Below, piece after piece: positions 11,344 to 21,064 of a stretch of DNA of 64,000 nucleotides. The notes beneath the pieces were generated by a model. It saw nothing but the letters and a program-made list of their open reading frames with translations. It did no database searches and was not told the origin of the DNA. The position numbers were made by a program, and so were the translations under genes. How positions within the stretch are numbered: position 1 is the stretch's first letter; each line of letters opens with the position of its first letter. The stretch comes from Blattamonas nauphoetae (lineage: Eukaryota > Preaxostyla > Oxymonadida). The stretch is taken from NCBI GenBank assembly GCA_033064195.1, contig JARBJD010000203.1:62001-126000 (forward strand), written 5' to 3'.

Positions 11344-12832
11344 AAACAGACCGGAACCAGCCAACATTTCGACCTGTTTCTGACTTCTTTTGGACAATAA
11401 ATACTGTTTGTGTGTGGTCTTTGTCGACACTGGAATCACCTCATTGTTTCTTTTGCCCGAACGATTCGGATTCTCTCTCCCCAATCTCCCTCCCTCGGCA
11501 CCACACTCTCGTTCCATCCATCTCCCTCTGCTCCCAAATGAAGCCGTCTCACTCCACCATCGCTCACGATTTGTGAAGATATCTTTGTTTCCTTACAGTT
11601 CGTCGAAATGGGCCTCTCTTCATGATTCATCACAATCGCGAGCTGATAGTTCCGTCGCTCCAACCAATCCCCTTTTCGCGCTCGTCTCTTTTTTGGCCCT
11701 CATCCGTCACCCCACTCGTTCATTCTGATCCTTCCACGCTTTGATCCCATCGTTCTTTCAATCTCGTTCGAAAGCACTATCTTCGTTGATGATTCACCTG
11801 AATCCAAGTTGGCTGAATTTTATTGACTCTTTTGGACGTCGATGGATCTCTTCTTCTGTCTTCGAGCGCAACCAGCGATTTGGACGAAAACAATTGAAAT
11901 TGACGGCGACGAGCGCGACCTTCTTCTCGTCTGCGCTGACATCAGCGAGACCGACGAATCGATGCTGACTGTCGACCGAATGATCGTCGCTTCGGAATAC
12001 TCGCCCGACCAGAAATTCGTCTTCAACGCTCGCTTCTCCTTCCCAACCTCTGCCTTCTCCAAACATCCGATCGGCGTCGTCCCTTCCTCGGTCGTCGTTG
12101 CGGACGGGGTTGCCAGTGTGGGCTGGTTGGATGAGGACGAGCTTCGGCCATTGTGGAAGAAAAGGAAAGTGTCTGAACTCGCCGTCGACTCGTCAGACAG
12201 CAAATACGAATTGCAGCGAGCGAGTGTCGGAAAGACTTCGAACAAATCCCACTCCCAACCACTTCAGAATGTCCATCCTCGATTTAGAACCAACGCGCAT
12301 GGATGGAAAGAGACAACAAGATGAGAGAGCACGATGTGTCGTCTTGCTGCTTCACCGCTCCGTCGGATCGTGGCCACAAACACAATTCACAGAAAGCAGC
12401 CATCGATGTCATTTCTGAGGTCTCTCAACTTTGGTTGTGTCCTCCAAACCAATCCACTCTGCTCTCCACTTTATCACCCTTCCCTTCTTCGTTCGATCTT
12501 CGTCCACCCTTCTTGCTCCTCATCCACTCGTTGTTCAGTGTCGGATCAGACTGAACCTCGTGTTGCCTTCAATGGAAGCACAGCAATTGAGGACATGCGA
12601 AGCATACGGATCGAGTATGATTCTTTGGGATGCCCGTGTCCCTCACCCACTCACGCAGCTTCTGAGTTGTGGAAGGGAAGGGTTCGAGAAGAATGGACAA
12701 GAACAATGATACTCCATGTTTCACCATTCTTGCAGCTCTCATTCATGGATTGTGTTCGTCTTTGTTGGTTGACTTTCGTTGTTCCTTTTGGACATTTCTT
12801 TCATTTCACTCTTCTTGTTTCTCTCTTTCTTC
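11344..12832. other. decayed coding fragments; open frame at 11842-12324
   Basis: Between the two MTAL-family genes. The best frame is plus strand 11842-12324 (160 codons), with good coding character around EIDGDERDLLLVCADI and SVGWLDEDELRPLWKKRKV and a polar C-terminus. No family is recognised, the start is a TTG, and related phases break off on each side, so it is probably the surviving middle of an old gene. Nothing else is supported. Confidence 0.35.
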
Positions 12833-12870
12833 TGACCCATAACGAGTGATTCAACTCAGACTGAATCGGA
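12833..12870 (+). promoter_or_regulatory. second copy of the conserved pre-ATG block
   Basis: Same block as at 9747 (one substitution in the first 29 bases), ending 9 nt before the ATG. It is preceded by a pyrimidine-rich stretch in both loci. Confidence 0.45.
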
Positions 12871-13935
12871 ATGACTGCTTTAGTCACGAAAACTACTTCT
12901 TCCCCTGTTTATCCATCCCCAGGTCTGTCTTCAGCACCTTGGCTATTCTCCACAGATTGTGATTGTTTCATGAATTGGGAGTTCAATCCAATTGATACTG
13001 AACAGAAAAAGGTGGCTGTCTTGAGATCTCTCGCTGCCACTTTGAAGTTGCAGGCTGCACTTGATGTGTCTCTGGAGGCGAAAGCTGTGAGATTTCTTGA
13101 TTCTGTGGTTCCGGGCACACAACCATCAACCGATGCATTTCTGGCCAGTTTTGGTTCCTCCCCTCATAACTCTTCGACCATCTTCATCCAATCCATTGTG
13201 GTGCTCATTTCTTCGACCAGTCATGTCGTGATAACTGCAGCAATGAAGATGTTTGATTGTCTGTTCGAAAGATGTTCCCTTTCATACCGACTTGCCCTTC
13301 TTAAGGCGAGTCTGATCCCTCTACTGATCATCACTCTCAACCCACTGTCTCTTTCCTTCGCTAAATCAGAAGATATCCACACCTGTCTCATGTCAGGAAT
13401 CGCCTCCTCTCTCTGGCTCTCCACTCCGGATGGGTTCGAGGATCTCGGCATTAAAGATGGGAATGCAAAACAACGTGTTCACGAGACGGTTTTTCAACAA
13501 GTTCTGGCACCATCGGAAAAGTATATATGTCACTTGTGCGTGAACCGATTCTCGATCATCGATGGTGAGCAATCCTACTATTTTCTGGCACTCCTCGTCC
13601 GACTCCTCGAAATATCTCCTCACCATCAACCTTCAATGGATTTCGTCATTAATATACCAGTCGTTCTCACGATCCCAAGTTGTCTGACATTCTTCGAAAA
13701 TGATCGCTCAATCTGGATTTGTTTGTATAAGATGATCGATGCACAGCTGGGATGGAACAAATCAAGGGGAGAAATGCGACAGACGTGTAATTGTGTGCAT
13801 CGACAGTTGAGAATGGAGGGCATCGAGGATGTGATGGAAGCAAAGCTGCGAAACGACACAAACGGATCCTACGGAGGATCGATTCCGCTCAGCTCGATCG
13901 AATGGAACAACGTGCAGGGCATGAACCTTCCATAG
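12871..13935 (+). CDS. MTAL-family helical-repeat hypothetical protein, intact
   Basis: 354 residues in one exon from ATG to TAG. It begins MTALVTKTTSSPVYPS and is made of repeated hydrophobic helices (VAVLRSLAATLKLQ, LEAKAVRFLDSV, SLIPLLIITLNPLSLSFA), which suggests an armadillo/HEAT-type solenoid. A conserved C-terminal block follows (VNRFSIIDGEQ, TIPSCLTFFENDRSIWI, MEGIEDVMEAKL). No signal peptide or membrane segment is seen, so cytoplasmic or nuclear placement is likely. It is a direct repeat of the disrupted gene 3 kb upstream, with the same 5' block, so the pair arose by tandem duplication. Biochemical role unknown. Confidence 0.85.
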   Translation: MTALVTKTTSSPVYPSPGLSSAPWLFSTDCDCFMNWEFNPIDTEQKKVAVLRSLAATLKLQAALDVSLEAKAVRFLDSVVPGTQPSTDAFLASFGSSPHNSSTIFIQSIVVLISSTSHVVITAAMKMFDCLFERCSLSYRLALLKASLIPLLIITLNPLSLSFAKSEDIHTCLMSGIASSLWLSTPDGFEDLGIKDGNAKQRVHETVFQQVLAPSEKYICHLCVNRFSIIDGEQSYYFLALLVRLLEISPHHQPSMDFVINIPVVLTIPSCLTFFENDRSIWICLYKMIDAQLGWNKSRGEMRQTCNCVHRQLRMEGIEDVMEAKLRNDTNGSYGGSIPLSSIEWNNVQGMNLP

Positions 13936-15799
13936 CGTTGATTGAAACAGTCAAGAATCAACGATTATTTCGACCCGTTTCTGGCGTCTCTCTTGCTTTC
14001 GATTCCGCACTGTCGCTCTCATCGGGACAGGAAGCCGGCCATCGTGACGATTCCTCGCAGTTTGTGTCGATGTGATTCCTGAATATCGTGAAATTGCCTC
14101 TGAGAAACCAACGCTCGTTGACGATCGTTATCAACGCCTCGGAAAGACAAATGAGCCCAAATACTTCTTCATGCCTTCCACCCCATCCCTCGTCCCTCTC
14201 CACCCGAAGAGAGATGAAGAGAGATGGGAAAAGGAGAAATGAGGCGAAACAGGAAATCTCGATCCATCGATGCCTCTCTTCACACTCAGACCTTCGGAAC
14301 ACGTCGGGGGAATGCAGGACGCTCTTCGTCGGATGGTGTGGAGAAGAAGGGACTATCCGTCGCCACTCGCATTGTCATAATGTACCAGAGCGATGAAGTC
14401 GTGCGTGGAATGAACGTTCGACGGGAAGGTTCAATGGAAACAATGGCCCGCCAAGAACCAACTCCATCCAAACACTCCTTCACACTGTTCGTGTCTTGTC
14501 TCCGTCGCCATCCTGCACTGTCGCCAATGAGCTTCTGATCGCTGGACATATTTCGTTTCTGCAGTTCTTTCTTCATTTCACACCATGCACGACCGTCTCT
14601 CGCACTCCCTTCATCTTTCACTTCCTTCCTCTCCTCTCTCACTCCTCAGTCTTCACTGCTCATCCACGCTATTGAAATCAACGAACACCACTCGCTCGAC
14701 TGGACTCGCTCTCCGATGCCACAGCTGATCCTCCTTCGGTGCGACAGCGAGAGGTGGTATCAGATGAACTGAACGGCGTCCTCCGAATGGTTTCGAGAAG
14801 CCAGCCAGCTGAGAATGAAGATGCGGATAGATTGTGGTCGGGACGGTTCGGACTTGCCTCCAGATGCCCTTCAGATCAGAACCCACCAACCTTCCACTGC
14901 TCTCGCCAGATCACGGAATGATTGTGAAGAACATCCTCGCACTCTGGAGAGGCCACATCAGTCCAGCTCGGCCAGCTCGCAGAAGCATCTTTGGAAAGAA
15001 CAGGATTCCTCATTCGCAGTTCTCCATCTCTCCCTCTTCAACACAGCAGAACATCATTTTCCTGTCTCGTCCACAACCCCGACGACATCATTCGAACACA
15101 CGACTTGAATTTGGGTGACTGGCAAGCTGAGATTGGATGGGGCCTTCGAAGATGAGAGTTCAGGGTGAACACCTCGCGAGCTGGCCAGCAGTTGCTGGAG
15201 CGGGGTGAGTAAAGTGAATCCGAGAAGGAACAGGCACCAAAGTTTCTCTCTTCGTGTTCGACCATCGTTGAGCCATCGGACACTCCACACTCGTTCTCTG
15301 CACATCACACTCTCCGCCTGCTCTTCTCGACACTTCCGTCCAGTTCAATTGCCTCTCCTGCTCTGACAACAGACCTCAACCCGATTCTTCCCCTCAGCAT
15401 ATAACACCACACCTCCACCCATCCCGACAAGCACATCTGCGAATGGGAAAACATCTCATCACCTCGCTGGAGAAGCGTTGCTCCACTTTCATCCACTCCA
15501 ACCTCCTCCCATCTCGAAGAATGGGGAGATTCTCCGCCTGACAAGCACGATTCTGATGATCACATCATCCAATCCAACCGACCCACTTTCAAACTCGTGT
15601 TTTGGAAAACAGTTTTGCAAGTCAGAATCATCGCAGATTGAGGAATGGCATGTGTATTTTGCGAAATTTCGATGCGATTCATTCGAAAGTGAACGATTCA
15701 CTTCAATTCGATCAGAAGACAACAAAATCAAACCCTTGTGGTCTGCGAACATGAGCAAGAACGATGATGACCCAATGGTTAAGACAGTCGATTGAATGA
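13936..15799. other. gene-poor stretch, short coding-like fragments only
   Basis: Many short overlapping frames on both strands and no family I recognise. The more coding-like pieces are plus-strand 14224-14538 and 15478-15795 (KSESSQIEEWHVYFAKFRCD). Reading frames break every 200-300 bases, as expected for old, decaying genes. Confidence 0.3.
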
Positions 15800-16642
15800 A
15801 GACGAAAGATGCAAACTCCCTGTGGAGAGATAAACGAGAGGAAGAGATACACACCAGAAATCCCAATATTTCCTAAGAGAAGGACAGTGGTTTCAACGAG
15901 AATAAAATTCCATACCAACTTTGAAGATATGAAGGAGAAAAAGAGATACTTACTAAATGACTCTTCAAAGAGACGAGAGCACACATTAGGCTGAATGGAG
16001 GGAGATCAACGAACGCAACAAAGAACAACATCTGAACAAGATGAAAAAAACCATACCTCCTATGGAGAGATAATCTGAACAGAAAGAACAATCACACACC
16101 CTCTGTGGAGAGATGAAGGAGAAGAAGAGATACGGTCTGAAGGAATCTGAAATGAGGCAAGAACACACGTAGAACTGAATGGATGGAGTGAGATAGAGAA
16201 CACAGCAGAGACGAACACAATCTGAACACAAAGAACAATCACATACACCCTGTGGAGAGACGAAGGAGAAGAAGAGATACTTACAGAACAAGAAGAACAA
16301 TATCATACGGCCTTAGGAGAGATTAAGGAGAAGAAGAGATACTGTCTGATCGAATTGGAAATGAGGCAAGAACACACTTATCACTGAATGGAGGGAGGGA
16401 GATAGAGAACACAGCAGAGAAGAACACAATCTGAACACAAAGAACAATCACATACACCCTGTGGAGAGATGAATGAGAACAAAAGATACGGTCTGTACGA
16501 AGATCAAAACCAACAAGGACATACAGTGTCCTGAATGGAGGGATGAAATCAAAGAACAGCGCAGAGAACACAATCTGAATAGAAAGAATGGCTCACCGAT
16601 CTTGGAGATTCAGACAACGAGCTCAAAAACGGAAAAACTTAC
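15800..16642 (-). repeat. degenerate tandem array of about 146-bp units
   Basis: On the plus strand the phrase GGAGAAGAAGAGATAC recurs at about 16118, 16264, 16327 and, worn, 16474, with weaker copies near 15830 and 15930. Spacing is about 146 bp, with a 63-bp partial unit between. Units also share CACAATCTGAAC and CCCTGTGGAGAGA. Read on the minus strand each unit holds pyrimidine tracts ending in CAG, like intron 3' ends. It follows the donor of the coiled-coil gene at 16642, and the paralogue at 32183 has one similar unit, so it is probably an expanded intron. Confidence 0.6.
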
Positions 16643-17560
16643 ATGGTCTGATGTACTTCATTCCTTTTTTGAGACAGTCATTCTCGATTCGAGTGTTGAC
16701 CGCTTCGATTTGAGATCGAAGACTCGATTCGGTTGAAGAGATGGACGAGTTGGTTTGTTGAAGTTGCTTTCGCAGTTCGGTGGAGATCTGAGAGAGTTGA
16801 GAAGAAAGAGAAGAGATCTGGTTTTGATGGGAACTTTGAGAAGCGTTGATTTGAGTTTGGAGTTGTTGTTTCGCACTCGTTCTTGCTTCTTCATTCGTCT
16901 TCTTTTCTCGTTCGACTCTTGCAGTCAGTGCAGCGATCATTTCATTCTGTTGGTTCATTTGACTCTTCATCTGCGACATCAACTGGTTCTGCTGTTCGAT
17001 CTTCTGAGTTGATCTCGCTCCACTGGCTTCGAGTTGGTCCACGCGATTGTGGAGTGTCAGATTCTGTTGATGAATCTGATCCTTCATCTGTGATATCACC
17101 TGATTCTGCTGCTCGATCTTCTGTGTCGATCCCTCAATTTCGTTCTTCAGACTCTCGACTTCCGATTTCGAATCGGCGAGTTTCTCGTTTTGAAGATCAT
17201 TCTGCTTCTGTTGAACGAGGACTGACTGTTTTGATGTCTCGAGATCACTTTCGAGCTGGTCCACACGCTTTCGGAGGATTTCGTTCTGCTCTTTCAAAGC
17301 ATCCACGCTTGACACAAGTTGTCTGATATCTTCGGACTGAGAAGGAACAGAATGGAAGAGAAATTAAGGAACGGGAATAAGAGAACAGACAAAGTCATTT
17401 GAAACGACAGATGTCTCGATTGGAGTTCCGGGTCTTGGATGGGAAATCATCAAAATTTTTGTTATGGATTGACTCCATCGAACGACAAACTCATTGTGTG
17501 TGTAGATTTGTGTATAATCGTTGTCGGTGGGATTCTTTCCTCCACGGAGGATTCGGTTGA
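16643..17560 (-). CDS. coiled-coil protein, copy 1 (central exons)
   Basis: Exon 16643-17336 encodes about 230 residues of nearly unbroken heptads, rich in Gln, Ser and Glu. The segment IEGSTQKIEQQNQ is followed by a near copy 35 residues later (ARSTQKIEQQNQ). It ends at a donor (GTAAGT) at 16642. The preceding exon ends at 17373; the 36-nt intron 17337-17372 (GTTCCT...TTCTCAG) contains a stop that splicing removes. The upstream exon (HNEFVVRWSQSI, ILMISHPRPGTPIE) has no clear start codon, so the 5' end given is approximate and the final exon is not identified. Likely a cytoskeletal or scaffold-type protein, inferred from coiled coil only. Paralogue at 31579-32182. Confidence 0.65.
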
Positions 17561-17599
17561 ACAACGCAAGAATGCGATTACAATCAAGTCTGGAAGTGA

Positions 17600-18473
17600 C
17601 TGTATCGTTCCAATGTCAGTGGAAGATAATTCTAAAGCGACAAACACCGGGATGCCTGTAGCAGTCATGGACAAAAGTGGTCGGCAGGAAAAAGCTCAAA
17701 GTCTGGTGTGACGAATTGGGAAAGGAGTTCGATGCTGAAACTTCACATGTGTGGAGGTGACATGACATCGACACGCATCGAGGTTGGTAGACTTGTCTAC
17801 AGTTTGTGGGTGAGAAATGCGAACCTTTCCACTGTCGAAGTTTTTTTGCGAATGTTCGCTTTTTCTTGCGGAAGAGTCGGAGGATCTCGTTTATTTCGGC
17901 AAAAATGATCTCATCTCTTCACAACCTCTCACTGTGTGAAAAATGGTCGATTGTGGTTGAGCACATATTTTTGTCACTTTTTTTCAGACTCTTCGTTCCT
18001 CTGTATCTCCACTACGAAACAACCGTTCGCTCTGGTTTTCTCGCCACAATGTTCTTTTAGGATGATGAAGTGTCCGACTAAACAAAAACGAAATCTCACC
18101 ACTCAGTGTTTCTGGACAGGAAAACCGAAAACTTTTGTCCATGACTGTAGCATCAAGCAGCTCACAATCACCCATTGTTGAATGTCCAACGGGAATACTC
18201 TTAGTCTTTTTCAACCGTATTCCCAATTTGTTGTAGGATATCCTAAAACCCTGGCAGACAGTGGACAGTTCTCGACAATCCATTCAGAAAGAATGGTCTC
18301 AGCTCGGAAGGCATGCAAAGAGAGAAGAGTTCATCCATACAGATCTTTACAGCCGAAACACACCCAGATCGTGGATTGATACCGTCATCCATCAACAGAA
18401 AACACTTGTGGTGGTCAGATCGTGTTTTGTTCGAATTGGTCCATAAGACCATTGTCCACTTCATATTACGACC
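17600..18473 (-). pseudogene. remnants of a SPRY-associated hypothetical family
   Basis: Minus-strand frame 17984-18283 (VMDKSFRFSCPETLSGEISF, then FSRTLHHPKRTLW) has the style of the N-terminal part of SPRY-like proteins of this genome type. A short related piece, AVMDKSGRQ, lies in the opposite orientation near 17660. No complete gene can be built, and the frames stop before the start of the CK1 gene. Low confidence in the family name. Confidence 0.3.
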
Positions 18474-20849
18474 ATGACCCGGAAACCCGTAAATACTATC
18501 CCTGCCATGGTCGCAAACAAGTATCGGATCGATCTCAAACAAGAAGTCGGGAAAGGAAGCTTTGGGAGTATTTACAAAGCAATTGACAAGAAAACCAATC
18601 TCGAATATGCAGCCAAGTTTGAACGTCGATACTCTTCAACCAGACTGCTTGAATCTGAGATGAAAATCCTCGGCCATTTCAAGAATACTCAAGGGATCCC
18701 CAAGATTCACTATTTTGGAGAAACAAACGCTTATTCTGTTGTTATTATGGATCTTCTCGGGAAGAACCTTGATAGTATTTTTGTTGCTGCAAAGCGGTGT
18801 GCTTTTCTCTTTCTTCACGATGTGTTCCATCGTTATCTCAGCACACTTCCTTTGCGGACAATTTGCATTTTAGGGATTCAAATGATCTCAAGGATGCAAA
18901 CATTTCATGAAAAAAAGTTCATTCATCGGGATGTCAAACCAGAGAACTTCTTGATTGGGGTTGGATCCAACAGAAACAACGTGTACATGATTGACTTTGG
19001 CCTGAGCAAGAAATTCATCGATTCACGAACCGGAGATCATATAAGCTTCCGCACTGGGAAGGAATTGACAGGGACACCACGATATGCCTCTATAAATGCT
19101 CACATCGGATGTGAAACAAGTCGCAGGGATGACTTAGAATCGATTGTCTATGTCCTACTCTATTTTTTAAAGGGCCGTCTTCCATGGCAGGGAATTAATG
19201 CAGCGACCGACACAAAACGATATGCAAAGATTGGTGACATCAAACTTGCGATCTCGATGGAAGAATTGTGTACAGGTGTTCCTGTAGCATTCGCAACGCT
19301 TTTAAACTACTCACGAGGATTATCGTTCACATCAACACCAAACTACGATTATCTCAAAAATGTATTGTACCAGGAGCTTATTCGGGCAACAGGAGAAACC
19401 CATCCAGTTTCGTATTTCGAATGGCTCCCAGAGACCGACAATCTGTTTGATTCGCGGGAACTCAGAACAGGAACAGATGCCGAGGGAGTACAGGAAGAAG
19501 AACAAGGAAATGGGTCCAATAGAATTCAGATCGGATCACGGGCGAATCAAACGATCGACACGCCCACATCACTACAGTTCTCACAACACGGAGAAACTGA
19601 AAGTAGTAATCCACAATTTGATTCAACAAAAACCCAAGACATCAGATCGCCGTCTCGCCTTCATGTTGACACAAATTCCCAACCAGCCGTTCACCAGCCA
19701 AAGCTCCTCTCAGACGAATCAGATTCCGAAGATGTTCCTTCCATCAACGTGAAGCGGCTTTCAACTAGACGCCCGTTGGGGAAACGAGCAGAATCATCAC
19801 ATGGGCTCAAGGATCGAGGTGACAAAGGAACCACACCGACCGATCCCGAAAAACGAGCTAAGCCGCTCCTCCGCGTGAATTCAACAAAAATCGGCCAAAA
19901 CAAAGTTGGTACAGCTCCAACACACATAAAAGGAGAGTCTAGACTGTCAAAAGAGCCTCCCATCGAAGGTCTCAACTTGAACCCCGCCAAAAAGGACGGA
20001 AAGGGAAAGATGAGCCTGAAACGGGGTCCCCCATCATCCCAAACATCACCACGGACTGTACCCGCGGAAACGCTGAATATTATTCCAGATTCTTTCCTCT
20101 TCCCAGCCTCGACGATCCTGTCCCCCCAAGTCGGAATTCCACCGCTAGGCCCTGTTGAAATGGTCCGTTCTGGACTCCCCTCCAGCTCACGACACTCGAC
20201 AACAAGTTCTGTCGCATCCCCCATGCAAACAGACCGTACTGTGACAAGCACTGTCTCATCGGCTGACAAAACCTCACCTCGCACGACCCACACTCCCACA
20301 AACGACCCCCAACCCTCCCCACCCGAACAACCCGATAAACCAACCCCAAAACTTCACCACTCTTCATTTAGCTCATCCAGACAGTTCCCATCGTCCGCCC
20401 ACCATCTCTCCCCATCAGGCCCATCAGCAACTCCAGTTTCCCCGCCGTCCTCCTTTTTCCGCTCGCCGCCGCCTGGACAAACGATTGGAGTGTCCCAACA
20501 GACATATTCCGTGCGGAATCTCAGTCGTCAAAATTCTTCACTTGGAACCGAAATCGGACGAACACGATCGTTGAATTCATCTCTCTCGAGTCGAACAGCA
20601 GCCACCCCAATCTCGCAGAATGACCAGCCTGTGCTTTCGTTCCCGTCGGACTCGACGAACGGCTCAGCTCCATCGAAAACAGTCACACTATCGCTTCCTT
20701 TCTTGTCGAATGGGAAGCCGTCTCGTCCGACATCGCACACAAGGAAGAATTCGAGGCCACGACCCACACACAGTGGTTTGATGAATTCCAGTGGGACGGT
20801 GAACGCACAGGAGGCGGTGGAGAGGGTGGGGGCGGATGGGAGGACGTGA
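18474..20849 (+). CDS. casein kinase 1 family Ser/Thr kinase with long Ser/Pro tail
   Basis: Kinase domain at about residues 16-305. Motifs: glycine loop VGKGSFGSIY, catalytic Lys in YAAKFER, HRDVKPENFL, IDFGLSKKF, and the CK1 signature GTPRYASINAHIG followed by SRRDDLES in place of the usual APE. The open frame is continuous (791 codons), but a 45-nt in-frame intron at 18797-18841 (GTGTGC...ATCTCAG) is very likely: removing it turns an odd Phe-rich insert into the normal CK1 spacing (AAKRTLPLRTICILG). The spliced protein is 776 residues. Residues about 320-776 are predicted disordered, rich in Ser, Thr and Pro, with several basic patches, longer than in typical CK1 proteins; such tails usually carry regulatory phosphorylation sites. 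All catalytic residues are present. The next gene is convergent, 215 bp away. Confidence 0.92.
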   Translation: MTRKPVNTIPAMVANKYRIDLKQEVGKGSFGSIYKAIDKKTNLEYAAKFERRYSSTRLLESEMKILGHFKNTQGIPKIHYFGETNAYSVVIMDLLGKNLDSIFVAAKRCAFLFLHDVFHRYLSTLPLRTICILGIQMISRMQTFHEKKFIHRDVKPENFLIGVGSNRNNVYMIDFGLSKKFIDSRTGDHISFRTGKELTGTPRYASINAHIGCETSRRDDLESIVYVLLYFLKGRLPWQGINAATDTKRYAKIGDIKLAISMEELCTGVPVAFATLLNYSRGLSFTSTPNYDYLKNVLYQELIRATGETHPVSYFEWLPETDNLFDSRELRTGTDAEGVQEEEQGNGSNRIQIGSRANQTIDTPTSLQFSQHGETESSNPQFDSTKTQDIRSPSRLHVDTNSQPAVHQPKLLSDESDSEDVPSINVKRLSTRRPLGKRAESSHGLKDRGDKGTTPTDPEKRAKPLLRVNSTKIGQNKVGTAPTHIKGESRLSKEPPIEGLNLNPAKKDGKGKMSLKRGPPSSQTSPRTVPAETLNIIPDSFLFPASTILSPQVGIPPLGPVEMVRSGLPSSSRHSTTSSVASPMQTDRTVTSTVSSADKTSPRTTHTPTNDPQPSPPEQPDKPTPKLHHSSFSSSRQFPSSAHHLSPSGPSATPVSPPSSFFRSPPPGQTIGVSQQTYSVRNLSRQNSSLGTEIGRTRSLNSSLSSRTAATPISQNDQPVLSFPSDSTNGSAPSKTVTLSLPFLSNGKPSRPTSHTRKNSRPRPTHSGLMNSSGTVNAQEAVERVGADGRT

Positions 20850-21064
20850 GAAGATCGAACCACCATTCAGATTCTTTTTTGTTGTCGTCTTGTTTTTATT
20901 AGTTTTCAGAGATCTTTATTCAACATTTCATGAGTTTTAGCTTGTAGTTTCTCATCTGAAGTAGGCTGCGCTGATTCTCTCTGATGATAGAACACGATTG
21001 AGAACAACATGAAACGAGAAAAGAAGAAAGGGTTTGTGAAGTGATGACGCGAATAAAACTGCCG

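Noticed and set aside
18243-18542. Minus-strand frame over the start of the CK1 gene
   Set aside because: It overlaps the start of a strongly supported kinase and has no recognisable domain.
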